DNA from: Isoetes taiwanensis
Lineage: Eukaryota > Streptophyta > Lycopodiopsida > Isoetales > Isoetaceae
DNA: 64,000 nt
Direction of reading: 5' to 3'
NCBI GenBank assembly: GCA_021234155.1
Contig: JAJEKV010000026.1
Span: forward strand, 806,001 to 870,000
In this document: one piece after another, positions 1-11,469 of the stretch
Position numbering within the stretch: position 1 is the stretch's first letter
Layout: each line of letters starts with the position of its first letter
Notes under the pieces: generated by a model
Told to the model about the DNA's origin: nothing
The model's database searches: none
Seen by the model: only the letters and a program-made list of their open reading frames with translations
Made by a program: the position numbers and the translations under genes

Positions 1-112
1 TTTGTAAATATTATTTTGTTTCATATTATTATGCAAGATGCTTCATTTTAATTGTTATTTCTCTTGGTAACTTTTTTATTTTAATCTTTGTGTAGTTTTT
101 TTATTGCGGTAG

Positions 113-409
113 TTTCCCCGTTGATGATTTGATGCAAAAAATCAAAGAAGATGGTGGGTATGCTGCATGGAAGAAAAGAATGCTTGAAAAATGTCATGAA
201 GTACAAAAGATAGGAGGAATGGTAATTTATTTTTATGTATTATTTTATTTTGGTGCTATTGTCTTGCAGCATAAAGCAAGTGATTATGTAAAAAAAAGTT
301 AGTCTTGGAATTGTATTCACGAAAAAGATGAAAAAGTTAGAAAGAGGTGAAGAAATTTCAAAGAAGCAAGAGCCTATTTATCTTGACTTTGAAGAGACGA
401 AGAAAGGAT
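113..409 (+). pseudogene. Unrecognised exon-like fragment
   Basis: Two exon-like stretches lie close together. The first (113-221) follows a pyrimidine-rich tract ending in TAG, is open for 36 codons (it includes KIKEDGGYAAWKKRMLEKC) and ends in ATG followed by a GTAAT donor. The second starts after TCTTGCAG at about 270 and encodes a lysine- and glutamate-rich stretch ending near 409, but its frame is broken early by a stop. I do not recognise the family. Composition and splice signals suggest the 3' part of a gene or pseudogene whose start lies left of the window. Confidence 0.3.
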
Positions 410-624
410 GAGTAACATATTGTTCAAAATTATTTTCCATTGAATTTCATGTCCTAAACAATGAAACTGCAACCATTGGTTAAGGATTTATGGTCAGCTA
501 TTACATTATTTGAGGAAAGTGCATGTTTTTGAGCGATCCTTTGACCATGTACACTTTTTAATAGGATAATGAAGATCAAGAAGCTACTGCAAGCGAACAA
601 AGTCCCTCTCCTCATGAATAGAAT

Positions 625-652
625 AGAAGAAGAAGAAGAAGAAGAAGAAGAG
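625..652. repeat. (GAA)n microsatellite
   Basis: About nine uninterrupted AGA/GAA triplets. The poly-serine reading frame on the other strand is a by-product of this repeat and not a gene. Confidence 0.9.
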
Positions 653-2295
653 ATTTTAACGTCACGCCACAAGGCAGTAGAATGATGAATCAAAGCTAGT
701 TCTACTTTAATCTTTGAAGTATTGCATAACTTCATGTATCTTACGCAAATTAGTATTTGTTTCATTAGCAATTAACATTTTTATTGAGTGGAACACTATA
801 TATCAAGTTTAATGCAATCACTTCCTTCAATGATCTTTATTCAATTTGACTTTTATTGATTGAAGTTACAAGCAATATTTTTACTTCAACTCATATGAGA
901 ACATTGAAAAAAAAAAAACATGTTTAGACATAGAATGGCAAAAAAATAAATGTAAGCCTGTCTAAAAAGAACAAGGTGCTGCGCACGGAGGGTTGCCCTT
1001 CATGGCCGCAGGGTGAAGTGGCTTAAGTCATACTTCAAAGTCATGCTTTGACAATCTATTCAAGGCAGAAAAGTAAAAATAAGGATAGGAAAAGGAAAAC
1101 TGAACATTGCAGGAGTTGGCAGTGTGAAGCACATTGATCAAAAGATACCGACAAACAAGACGAATTCGTGAACACGTGGCCACATCTTTCCTCGGACCAT
1201 AAGATGGATTATACTATCACTTGTCACCATTTCACATAGATATACAACATACTCAAGGACCCAAGGATTCTTGAACAAATTGCATGGAATATGTTAACAC
1301 ATTAAATAACTTGATTTCAATAAGATGGATCACGCTATCAACCACATTACCCAAAAACTTTACTCCAACATGCTCAAAAGAACCCAAACAAAGGAAATTA
1401 TTTTGTCAACGCATTAAATAAATATTTACTTACAGTTAAGTTTTACTGCTTACAATTTATAACACAGTAAAAATAAAAAATTCAATATTGTTGGGGCTTT
1501 CTTTTGTAGGCAGCAAATCTACTTCCAACATTTGTGGAAGATCTTTTGAATCCCAAGTTCCAAATGCTGGAGACATTTACAAGAATATTTTTATTGCATT
1601 TATTGGGTGCAAACATGTTCCAAGGGAAGCTCTATGTCCCACAGCTTGCACCCTTATTTCATCACAAAGAATATATACGAGTTCCACAAAGAATATACAA
1701 GTTTCACAATGGCTGATCGAGAATGTAAGTGGTGATTGCCTTCATATGAGCCCAATTAGGCTCCATAACATAAATATGGCAAATTATTGTACAAAGACGT
1801 ATCCTCAAAAGAATTTACATTCCCGGACCATACTGGTCGTTCTATATCCTCTTGATTGAAAGCGCATGAGCTTCAGCAAGTTGGCTTTAAGATCATGCAA
1901 ACCAGGGGTACCAAGGGTTCGTGAAAAGTCAATGACATCGAAGGCGCAATATAGAGCTATTTTTTGAATCGCACCTTCTTTTGCTAAATCGCACCCTTCT
2001 TTCCGTGGCTTGAGGCGAGAAACGAGACCATAAAATTACAATATCAACACATACATGAAAACCTTCTAAGCAGTGATCCTAGAGCCAGTTGCATCAGAGA
2101 GTAAAACAACTCATTAAGCAAGTCAAGCAATGCCTTGAAGTGGCTAGACAGTAGAATTATGGATATATACACATAGAAACAATAGAGGAAGAGTATAACT
2201 GTCCTAAATATTCATGTTCTAGGTAACGCTTTGAGAAGAAAAATGTGAATTTTCTGCACTTCATGCTATAGCGAATTTCCTCTAAAGATCAATAA
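653..2295. other. No gene recognised
   Basis: AT-rich sequence with short open frames only. Two imperfect direct copies of an AAGATGGAT..CTATCA..CACATTAAATAA segment lie at about 1200-1310 and 1321-1420, which suggests a decayed repeat. The open frame at 1488-1859 has no recognisable domain and no supporting splice or promoter signals. Confidence 0.5.
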
Positions 2296-3756
2296 TTAGC
2301 TATCCAGAATATTGATAATCTTCAATATATCCATAGTGTAGAAATCCACCTGTTCGGTACTTATATATGGAGGAAACATTTCATCAACAAGCTTGTGAAG
2401 AGATGTGTATGATTTCATATCCAAACCATTCACGATAATTTGCCCGTCATAAAGGCAGCGCAGTAAGTAACGACCTATCCAAACTACAACTACTAAAACA
2501 CGACGAACGTTTGGGTTGATGATAAATATTTTTCCCTTTGGTATCCCTACTTTTAGATAACTAATCTCATCAGTGTCCCTGTTCCCAAGGCCTGCATAAA
2601 ATGGATTGCAATCTGCAGGAAACAGTGCCCTGATGTCCTGCATATTTGAAACAAATGCAAGAAGTCATACACCAACTAATAATCATGTTTGCCTGTAATT
2701 GCAACCAAATCTCTCCTCGTATTATCTAGAGTGCTATCTATCATAAATAAGGCAACAAAAATGCATATAAAGCATACTCCTTTCACAAACGAGAAAAATT
2801 GCTCATAAATTTTCAGTCATAGTATGTGAATCTCATTTGATTCCTTACTGTGTGCACAAACTTCACGCCTTTGTGCAGGTGCACACATTTCAGATATGAA
2901 ATTTATTGTTCTTATTGAGCCAATTAACGATGCTAACCATAGGACCATAATGTGTTTTATAAAACAACGTGTTCTGTCATAGAAGGCCAAAAGGCGGCAG
3001 ATGAAGCTATGATGGTTTCTTCTAGCTTTGGGCATCCATATCTTTTCCGCCATGATGCAATATACAAAATACAATGCGGATAAAAGGCTCAGAATATTTG
3101 AAACCTACACTTGAGATAATGATGTACCTGAAGGCAAGCAAGTTTAAATTCATGTGGAGCCCGGCGGATAACTGCTCCAAGCAAAGAGGAATTAAGACGA
3201 ATATAGAACAATCCATCATGCTGAAAAATTAATGGAACATGAATTAAGCATACCTTCCCTATACAATGATGGAAACAGACCATCTGGGGATATTACCACA
3301 AGCCCATCAGGAAGGGCCCCCCATCCTGCACAATAACAGAATGTCTGAAAAGTTAAGCTTTCATATCATCATATTTATTTGCATAAGGAACAATGCACAC
3401 TTAAACAGAGCATCACATTGCAGCCATACATTGTCTTATGACTGAGGTTCCATCATTATGAGGAATTATGTGCCCATGCATTAAAAGCCTAAGGAGCTCA
3501 CCTGCTTCAAATTTAGAAGAAATTGGCGAGTTAAATATGCTTGAGCAATTGCTCTTGCACTTAGAAACATCAATTCGTATCCATTTTCCTGCAAACATGA
3601 ACCATGTGCAATCAAATAAATACTTTGAAACACAAAATCAATTTTTTATGTAGGAGATGTATTGGAACCTTAATGGTAGAGAAAAGACGAGTAACTCCCC
3701 TGCCTCAGGACTAGTCCTTACCAACCAGTGGCATAAATTGACCTAACACATCAGAC
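2296..3756 (-). pseudogene. Lipin/PAH phosphatidate phosphatase fragment (pseudogene with introns)
   Basis: Five consecutive segments of the lipin LNS2 (HAD phosphatase) region read in order on the minus strand: 3669-3756 (SDVLGQFMPLVG..., then FSTIK), 3502-3588 ([16 protein letters not shown]...), 3254-3325 (ALPDGLVVISPDGLFPSLYRE), 3128-3171 (VIRRAPHEFKLACLQ) and 2296-2637 (DIRALFP...[21 protein letters not shown]). Acceptors and donors are canonical and phases join correctly across the last four segments; the 3172-3253 intron splits the Val codon of REVIRR. Plant PAH enzymes dephosphorylate phosphatidate to diacylglycerol. This copy is dead or partial: the 3669-3756 segment has in-frame TAG and TGA where the family has GKDWS, the last exon carries an extra ~21 codons after IINP and then loses the expected ending, and the upstream DxDGT catalytic exon is not visible up to 4838. 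Retained introns mean it arose from DNA duplication or decay in place, not from retroposition. Confidence 0.85.
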
Positions 3757-4838
3757 CTGTCAATTATAAAATCAATGCATCAGCAAAATAACACAGATCA
3801 GAAGTAGAATCACTTGCAGAGACTCAAAAATCACTTGCAGGCAAATAGAAGTCAACCTTAGCCTAGAGCAAGATATAATCCAGGATCAAAAGCCTGATGA
3901 AGCATGGGCTTGTTCAAAAATTTTAGAACAGCTAATCTAGAACAACTAATTTTTATTCTTAAAATGGTTTGCCAGAATTTGATTATGCATACTGACTGAA
4001 TGCTGCCTCTGTAGATAGAGGCCCGAGCTGATGGTGTTTACCATGTAAAGGAATTTAAGCAAGCACATAGGAGGGAAGATAATATCACACTTCTTTAATA
4101 CTGGACGTCATATATGTGCTTCTGCAGGATGCATCACTGTTTTAAGCATCTATTAGTGCCATCTTTATCAGGAAATATAGCTTCTAAAACTGGTTTAAAT
4201 GATGGAAAAACTGGTGAACGTGATGGAAAAGAAGCCAAGGCATATCCTTCAGCACATCTTGCACATCTTGTCCCTGTTTTTGCGATTGGAATCTAATAGG
4301 CGACTATAAGTTCAAGTGAAGATAAATCAAGCAAAATCCAAGATGCTTCGAGAGGCTTGGATGCAGAGTGGGCGCTGATTAATGCACCATACTTCAAGCA
4401 CAAAAATGAGCCCAAAAGACTTACCTGAAGCCAGCTTGCTATCTGGATGGGCGCCGATTCATGCACCGCACTTCAAACAGATATATAAGAGTATGCCCAT
4501 TTTGCTCTTGAAGAACAAACATGGCACAAAAATGAGCCCATAAAAACTTGCCTGAAGCCAGCTTGCTATATTTGCGCCATGAATGCAAGAGAGCAATTAG
4601 AAGCCTTTAAGCTTCTCCATATTGCAAAAATAGATAAGGTGAAGAGGATTTAGGAAAATACCTGGTCCACCGATGGCATTGGAGAACAAAAATATCTGTT
4701 GCAAAACTGGCGATCCAAAACGACGACTTGCTCTTCAGATTTCCTTAGGATTTAAACTCAATGTAATTATGGAAAGCGGAGGAGTATCCCCTGCCATATC
4801 ATATCGCTAATTAACTGTAACAATTCCTAATCGTTACC
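3757..4838. other. Intergenic or intron-like, with a local duplication
   Basis: No lipin exon is recognisable here. A segment containing AATGAGCCCA and CCTGAAGCCAGCTTGCTAT occurs twice, near 4400-4450 and 4530-4575, with GGGCGC(C/T)GATT(A/C)ATGCACC repeated near 4371 and 4449, indicating a partial tandem duplication. Confidence 0.45.
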
Positions 4839-5597
4839 CACTACAGGAAGGGAAAACAAGGTGGGTGCGCCATAGCCACGCCTGCGAACCAGACCGAGCA
4901 CTTACAGGCACCAGCCAGTTTTTAGCAGTCACCAGTATATGCTAGGCATATGCCGGCATATACCTGGATATGCCCACATACCCACATAAATGAGGGTTTG
5001 GCCCCCCTAGGGGCAACCCAAAAATCAAACCAATACTATTTAGGCATAAAATTATTACGAAATTGACACAACAATTTGCTTAATTTTTGTAAAAGGCTAT
5101 CACAATATTGATGTAGATGTATGGTAAACATATTAATTGACATGTCACACACGTATATATATTGCCATTATTTTGTCACAAAAAGATCATAAAGTTAATG
5201 CAACGTTGCAATGAACTAGCATGGAAGTGTATCATGAAAGTGCCACAATAGTCACATAAAGGTGTCAATTTATGGACAACGTATATGCTATGAAAATGCA
5301 CCAATTAAATATTATAATCGATGCTAATGTGATGTAATGTAAGATGCAAGTATACAATAATTTGGACGCAAATTTGACTCAAGTGCGACAAAAAATTGCC
5401 ATTAATATTGTTATTGCGTCATCCTTGTATCATGTCGGCATGACGCAATAAATAACACAACAACTGACGCTTGTGTAACATCAAACCATGACCTATATAG
5501 TGATAACTTTTTGTCAATTTGTGGCTCTTGAAAAGAAATTTAGTGTCAGTTTTTTGGACGCTATACTTGACGAAAAACACCCTATCCTGTTGTAGTG
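4839..5597. mobile_element. Candidate non-autonomous CACTA (En/Spm-like) element
   Basis: The left end begins CACTACAGGAAGGG and the right end, read on the minus strand, begins CACTACAACAGGATAGGG, the terminal signature of CACTA DNA transposons. Subterminal DNA on the right carries repeated GACGC/TGCGTCA and GACAAAAA-type words, as is usual in this superfamily. No transposase is encoded in the 759 bp. The 3-bp flanks (ACC left, GTT right) do not match, so the termini may belong to two related elements or the target duplication has decayed. Confidence 0.45.
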
Positions 5598-6120
5598 GTT
5601 CAGGAACCCTTCGATTACAGATCTTCCATCCTAAGAACTGGCCACACACGGCATCATCTGGGTCTATAAAGTATACGAAACTCATCCCTGCAAGTATGGA
5701 GTTGGTCAACCTTTTATCACCATCAAGGATGTATCTCTCCATGAATCCTTTCAATCTAGAACCTTAACAATGACATATGAAATATATTTCTTGAAGATAA
5801 CAAAAGATATAAAAACACATCATTATGCGTTATTCATCCACAAAGGTATTACTAGAATTCCACCATAATACTGAGAATAGATAGTACCTACTTTGATAAA
5901 AGTGCCTTCCTGTCGCAAATTCCAGCAGCTCAAGATGGCTCATATGGCTTTGGCATTGCAGTAGTCCATATATAATGAAATAGTCAGGAATTCAGTTATG
6001 GATCTTCAATCCTAGGAGCTGACCACACACAACATCATCTAAGGCATTTTCAAGCAAAAAACACATCCAAAAATTATATCAAAACTTGATAAAATTTTCT
6101 CTAGAAAAAAAAAGAAAAAA
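5598..6120 (-). other. Gene-like open frame of unknown function and local repeat
   Basis: Right of the CACTA end, the minus strand is open over about 5600-5754 (it includes DGDKRLTNSILAGMSFVYF and GWKICNRR). It looks coding but I do not recognise it, and the frame then runs into the CACTA element. A degenerate copy of the AGATCTTCCATCCTAAGAAC..CCACACAC segment follows at about 5996-6040, so this is probably a repeated gene fragment. Confidence 0.25.
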
Positions 6121-6124
6121 AAAT

Positions 6125-6890
6125 TGGCCCTCTGAACAAGATTCCCAGCAAGCTAAAGAACAGCAAAAATGGAGCCCGGGTGTAAAAGTTTTGCCGAAAG
6201 CCTATTCCGCCATAAATCATCCCCTCAAATTGGGCGACCGTCCAATTTGAGCCCAATTTTGGGCCCACTTTTGCAAACATTATACTTGAATAGTGCCTTT
6301 ATCAAAGCCCTCTGAACAAGCTCCCAACAAGCTAAAGAACATCGAAAATGGAGTTCGGATACAAAATTTATGGCAAAAGCATATTCTGCCAGTCATCTGC
6401 CCCTCAAATTGGGCGGCCACCTAATTTGAGCCCAATTTGGAGCTCCATTTGTGCAAATAGTACACTTCAATAGTCTCTTTATCAAAACCCTCTGAACAAG
6501 CTTTCTAACAAGCTAAAGAACGTCGAAAACGGAGTCCAGATACAAAAGTGATGGTAAAAACATATTCTACAATCCACCAGTCCCTCAAATTGGGAGCTCA
6601 ATTTGGGGCTCTATTTATGTAGATGCTTTATTAATGTTTTTATGGAAGCCTCTCTGAACCATCAAAAACGGAGTTTCGATGCAAAAGTTATGCCATAACT
6701 GTTCTGTCACCCTGGTGGCCTTCAAATTCGGCGACCGCCCAATTTGAGGCATGATTTGTGTAAATCATATACTTAATAGTATCTTTTATCAAAGTCCTCT
6801 GAACAAACTTCCCAATGGGCTAAAGAACGCTGAAAATGAAATGTGAAAGTTATATTAAAAAGACTATATTGGCATCATGGAGCCCCTCAA
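6125..6890. repeat. Degenerate ~170-bp tandem repeat, block 1
   Basis: Units share CCTCTGAACAAGCTT, GAGCTAAAGAACG, a CGAAAACGGAGT-type word, ATGCAAAAGTTATG and a palindromic CAAATTGGGCGG/CCGCCCAATTTG centre. Four or five diverged units are visible, with anchor words about 170-180 bp apart. Confidence 0.75.
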
Positions 6891-7674
6891 ACCTCATCTT
6901 GATGCCTAAGGTGTGTATCATCACCTCATCACTAGTGTGGCAATGTATGCTAACACTCAAAATGTATCATTACACATTAAAAGTGCAATACAAAATTGAA
7001 ACGTAAACTACAAAAGTACTAGTGCATTGCACTGGCGCATGCTGCATGCTAATAAGAAAACCAAAATCTACCTTGTGGAGGTAAAGTATCTGGTCGAGAG
7101 CAGCAATGATGGATGGCAAGACGTTGGCATATAGAATGGATACCAAGAGCATGGCAATATTGAATTGAGGGAGAAAATTCAATTTTGAATTTTGAATTTT
7201 GAATTTCAACAACCATGTGAATAGTCCATGTGCAACTTTAATTTAAATTTGAAATGGTACTAAAAAGTGGGGTTTATTTTGTGATGCATTATGGGTCCAT
7301 TAAATACGGTCAAGATTTTTCATTATGATGCCATATATCCATTCTGCATGTAACCTTTTTCTTTATGCTTTTCAAATATTAGGACATCATTTGAGAGATT
7401 CAAGGTTGTTGGTTTCTTCCTCCTCCATTCCTTGGTCCATCCTTTAGAAGACTTTCTGAAGCGCGTTTGCATGTCCAAGTCTGTGAAAAGGTTAGTGCAT
7501 CTCACTTCTTTATTGCTTTTTTTTTGTATAGTTTCTCTTTTCTATATACTCTAAATGCCCACATCAAATGCTGCTCCCTTGTTTGGGCATGACCCGTTCG
7601 GGCACGCATGTTTTTCTATTACCTTGTTTACGGGCATGCATGTTTCCCACTAGAATAGAACACTTACTTACATA
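6891..7674. other. Interruption of the tandem array; no gene recognised
   Basis: Unrelated AT-rich DNA separates the two array blocks. It holds a short direct repeat of TTTTGAATTTTGAAT at about 7180-7206. No terminal repeats were found that would define an insertion. Confidence 0.5.
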
Positions 7675-9219
7675 GAGCCCTTCATAAGGCCTCTAAGTAT
7701 GTTTTCCAATGAGCTATAGAACGCCAAAAAAGGAGTCTGAATGCAGGAGTTATGTCAGAAAGCTATTCTGCCACTCTAGAGCCCCTCAAATTGGATGACC
7801 GCCCAATTTGAACTCTATTTGAGGCCCCATTTAAATATAGTATGCCTAATTTGTGTATTTATCAAAGCTCTCTAAACAAGCTTTCTAGCAAGCTAAAGAA
7901 CGTCGAAAATAGAGTTCTAATACAAAAGTTATGTCAAAAAGCCTATTCAGCCACCCTAGAACCCTCACAGCCGCCCAATTTGAGCTCACTTTGAGGCCAC
8001 ATTTGTTTAAATAATGTACTTTTTAGTGTCATTATTAAAGTTCTCTAAATAAGCTTTCCAACGAGCTAAAGAACCCCGAAAACGGAGTTCGAATGCAAAA
8101 GTTATGCCAAAAAGACATTCTGCCACCAGTCAGCCCTTCAAATTGGGCGGCCGCCCAATTTGAGCTCAGTTTGATGTTCCATTTGTCTAGATACTTGTGT
8201 TATTATTAAAGTTCTCTGAATAAACTTTCCAACGAGCTAAAGAACGCAAACGGTGTTTGGATGCAAAAGTTATGCTAAAGAGCCATTCTGCCACCAGCTA
8301 GTCCCTCAAATTGGGAGCTCAGTTTGAGGTTCCCTTTATGTAGATAGTATACTTGATTCATGTCTTACCAAATTTCTTTGAACAAGCTTTCCAATGAGCT
8401 AAAGAACGTAAAAGAGTTTGGATGCAAAAGTTATGCCAAAAAGCCATTGTGCCACTAGTTAGCCCCTTAAAAAGGGCGGCCGCCTAATTTGAGCTCAATT
8501 TGAGGTTCTACTTGTGTAGCTAATGTATTTGACTATTTCTTTACTAAAGCCCTCTGATCAAGCTTTCCAACGAGCTAAAGAACGCTGAAAATGGAATTTA
8601 GATGCAAAAGTTATGCCAAAAAGCCATTCTACCACCATTTAGCCGCTCAAATTGGGCGGCTGCCCAATTTGAGCTTAATTTGAGATTCTACACGTGTAAA
8701 CAATATATTTTACTTTGCTTTACCAAAGTAATTTGAATAAGCTAAAGAACGAAGTTCAGATGCAAAAGTTATGACAAAAAGCCACCAAATTGGGCGGCCG
8801 CCTAGTTTGAGCTTAGTTTGAGGTTCTACTTGTATTGGTAATATATTTGACTATTGCTTTACCAAAGTCCTCTGAAGAAGCTTTCCAACGAGCTACAGAA
8901 TGCTGAAAACGGAGTTCAGATGCACAAGTTATGTCAAAAAACCATTCTACCACCACAACCCCTCAAATTGAGTGGCCGCCCAATTTGAGCTCATTTTGGT
9001 TCCATTTGTGATTGGTATTTTTATTAAAGCCCTCTAAACAAGCTTTCGGACGAGCTAAAGAAAACCGAAAACGTAGTCCGAAAGCAAAAGTTATGCTAAA
9101 ATCATAGCCCTCTAAGCAAGCTTTTCAAGAGCTAAAGCACGTTAAAAACGGAGTCCGAAGGCGGACTTATGCCAAAAAAAAGCCTATTAAGCGGCCAGGA
9201 GCTCGTTAAATTAGGCGAC
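7675..9219. repeat. ~170-bp tandem repeat array, block 2, palindromic
   Basis: Eight or nine units continue from block 1. The word GAGCTAAAGAAC or a variant recurs near 7892, 8063, 8235, 8396, 8573, 8735, 8892, 9053 and 9132. Each unit carries a palindromic core; the copy at 8139-8162 is a perfect 24-bp palindrome (CAAATTGGGCGG plus its complement) containing a NotI site. No protein is encoded. Confidence 0.85.
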
Positions 9220-9329
9220 TGTAACGTTCCTAACCGACATGCCCTTAGCCAACTGGGCAAAACCGTCTAGACTTTTATGGGAACATGACACTCAGATCTA
9301 CTCGAGTGGTCTCCCATGGGTCCATTACA
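9220..9329 (-). repeat. TRIM left terminal repeat
   Basis: A 110-bp LTR, shorter than its partner because about 35 bp (the ACTCATTTATGCCGG part) is missing. Confidence 0.8.
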
Positions 9330-9490
9330 ATCTCGCCCGCTAGAACTATGCTCGTCCTCGAGCATCACAAGACCATAGACCACACTATCCCCTGGTGTCT
9401 AAGACCAAGTCATGACCTACCGTTCAATGGTATTCCAGGTCATGCTTGCCCCCATAGAGACTCGAACTTGAGCCCCGCTCTGATACCAAA

Positions 9491-9635
9491 TGTAACGTTT
9501 CTAATCGACATGCTCTTAGCCAACCGGGCAAAACCATCTAGACGTTTATGAGTAATCCCTTCTACTCATTTATGCCGGTGTCTCGAGAACACGACACTCA
9601 GATCTACTCGAGTGGTCTCCCATGGGTCCGTTACA
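9491..9635 (-). repeat. TRIM right terminal repeat
   Basis: A 145-bp LTR, 5' with respect to transcription. The primer-binding site lies two bases inside it, at 9472-9488. Confidence 0.8.
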
Positions 9636-10165
9636 ATGACCACCCAATTTGAGCCCATTTTGACGCCCCATTTGTGCAAATGGTGTGCCTGATTTTTTAC
9701 TTTACAGGTTGTTAGTGACTTTGCCTGAGATCAGCTCTTCCTAGAAAGGCCCCTCAAATTAAGTGATGAGCCACCAATCTTGTCAAGTAAAGTATATAGT
9801 TAGAGTAACATATTTTGAGATTTTACGAAACATGAATTGAATTTTATGTAGGAAAGGCGATGACCAGAGCTCAACAAACTGCCAAGAAGTCTGATAATTA
9901 TGGTGCAAGCGCCTAATTTGAGGTCTTAAGCATGTTAATATATTGTAAACTTGCCGTCAAATTGGGCAGGCGCCCAATTTGAGGTCCTTATTTTTTGAAT
10001 ATTTGTTCACCTATTAATCTTGCAACATGCAAATTTCATTAATTAAAGTATATTTGTTGGGTGTGCCTTTCAAATGAGGCTATTTTAATATTTTATTTGT
10101 ACTATGAATATTTGCCTAGTTCCACTGCATTGGGTGTCCACCCAATTTCAGGGTGACACCAAAGT
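9636..10165. repeat. Tail of the palindromic tandem array
   Basis: After the TRIM, cores such as CACCCAATTTGAG, TTGGGCAGGCGCCCAATTTGAGG and GGGTGTCCACCCAATTT continue to about 10150 with growing divergence. Confidence 0.6.
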
Positions 10166-10291
10166 ATATCTTTGGATATAATAAATTGGTCCAGTCCTAC
10201 TTTTTTCTCCTATTTATAGTGTATTTCAGACGTTATGTGCTAATTTGGGATGAAAATGGACCAGCGCAAAGTCTATATATAATGAAACAAT

Positions 10292-10720
10292 GCTTCAGTG
10301 AGAAAGCTAAATAATTCAATTCGAGTATGCATTGATTATAGGGATCTCAACAAAGCTACCAAAAGAGATCATATTCCTATACCATTCATAGACACTTTAT
10401 TGGATGTTGTTGTGGGAAATCAGGCCTATTCTTTTTTGGATGGTTACTCCAGATATAATCATATTCAAATTGATCCACTACATCAAGTAATGACGCCTTT
10501 TTGAATACCATTTAGCATCTATATATAAGGTATTACCTTTTGTTGCTCCAGCTACATTTTAACGAGCTATGATATATGCTTTCTGTCAAAGATGATTTAA
10601 CAGGATTTTTCAATCCAAGAGGTGGTCGCTTGGATCATCTTAGCAAAATTCTTGAAAGGTGCAAATTGTATGGCATAAAATCATGATAAGTGTATTTTCT
10701 TCACTAGAGGTGGAAAACTA
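10292..10720 (+). pseudogene. Ty3/gypsy reverse transcriptase relic
   Basis: Translation gives RVCIDYRDLNKATKRDHIP and a YSFLDGYSRYNHIQID segment, the conserved RT blocks of Ty3/gypsy elements; the FLDGYS form is seen in Tat/Athila-type lineages. Short matches continue out of frame (VLPFVAPATF, LTGFFNPRGGRLDHL). Many stops and shifts make it non-functional. It is the left part of the relic that ends with the LTR at 14885-16094. Confidence 0.8.
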
Positions 10721-10942
10721 TTGGGCAATTATATTGCAAAAAATGGTCTACAAGTGGATCATGGTAAGATTGTAGCTTGAAGAAGATGAAACCACCTACA
10801 AATGTAACACAAGTGAGAAGCTTATATGGTCAACTCAACTTTAGTGGAAGATATTAGTGCAAATTTGCCAAGGTAACAAAGTCACTTGTGAATTATATAA
10901 AGCCAGGGCAAAATTATAGATGGGAGAAAGCTCAAGAGGCAT

Positions 10943-11425
10943 TTGAATGGTGTCATAATTGAAAGAGAGACTTTGCTGACTCCTTCAAGAATATGTGAGC
11001 CATTTTATTTGTTTTTCGCGGTTTGGGAGCAAGCTTTAGTTGTCACACTATGCCATAAAAATCAGCAAAAGCATTATGATGTGAATTACTATGCTAGTAA
11101 GGTGTTAACTCCACAAGAGCAAAAATGGACTCATGTGGAGCATTTTGGGCTGCCATTGAAGTGGGCCTTGAGTAAATATAGACATTATCTTCTTCTTTCA
11201 TAATTGAATTCAGCAAATACACATTATGTCTACATTCATATGGATATAAACCCTTTGCCATGCATTTACAACAAGACTGTCCAAGACCCTAAATTTACAA
11301 GATGGGTTCTTATCATACAAGAGTTTGAGTTGAAGTATGTTAAGATGACTTGAGGAGATCATAATCCAAGTGCTTATTTGGGCAGTGGTGCTGAAATAAA
11401 GAGGAAATAGACCATCAAGTAGCAT
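10943..11425 (+). pseudogene. Ty3/gypsy RNase H relic
   Basis: The frame contains YASKVLTPQEQKWTHVEHF and WALSKYRHYLLLS, which correspond to the RNase H block (YASR.LTP.E.NY...E) of gypsy polyproteins. It is followed by FTRWVLIIQEFELKY and a degenerate end. It continues the RT relic upstream and shares its orientation. Confidence 0.75.
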
Positions 11426-11469
11426 TTCAAGCTGATGGAGTTCTTGAGATTGTTGATCTTTGGTATGCT

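Larger units (their letters stand above)
9220..9635 (-). mobile_element. TRIM (terminal-repeat retrotransposon in miniature)
   Basis: A 416-bp element with direct terminal repeats of 110 bp (9220-9329) and 145 bp (9491-9635), both starting TGTAACGTT and ending TTACA. Next to the right repeat the minus strand reads TGGTATCAGAGCGGGGC, a primer-binding site for initiator tRNA-Met, so the element is oriented leftward. The internal part is only 161 bp and has no gag or pol, so movement would need proteins from another element. The flanks GCGAC and ATGAC look like a diverged 5-bp target duplication. Removing the element restores the GGCGAC-CACCCAATTTG palindrome of a tandem repeat unit. Confidence 0.85.

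Noticed and set aside
454-771. Open frame with a poly-serine run
   Set aside because: It is produced by the (GAA)n tract, with no conserved sequence around it.
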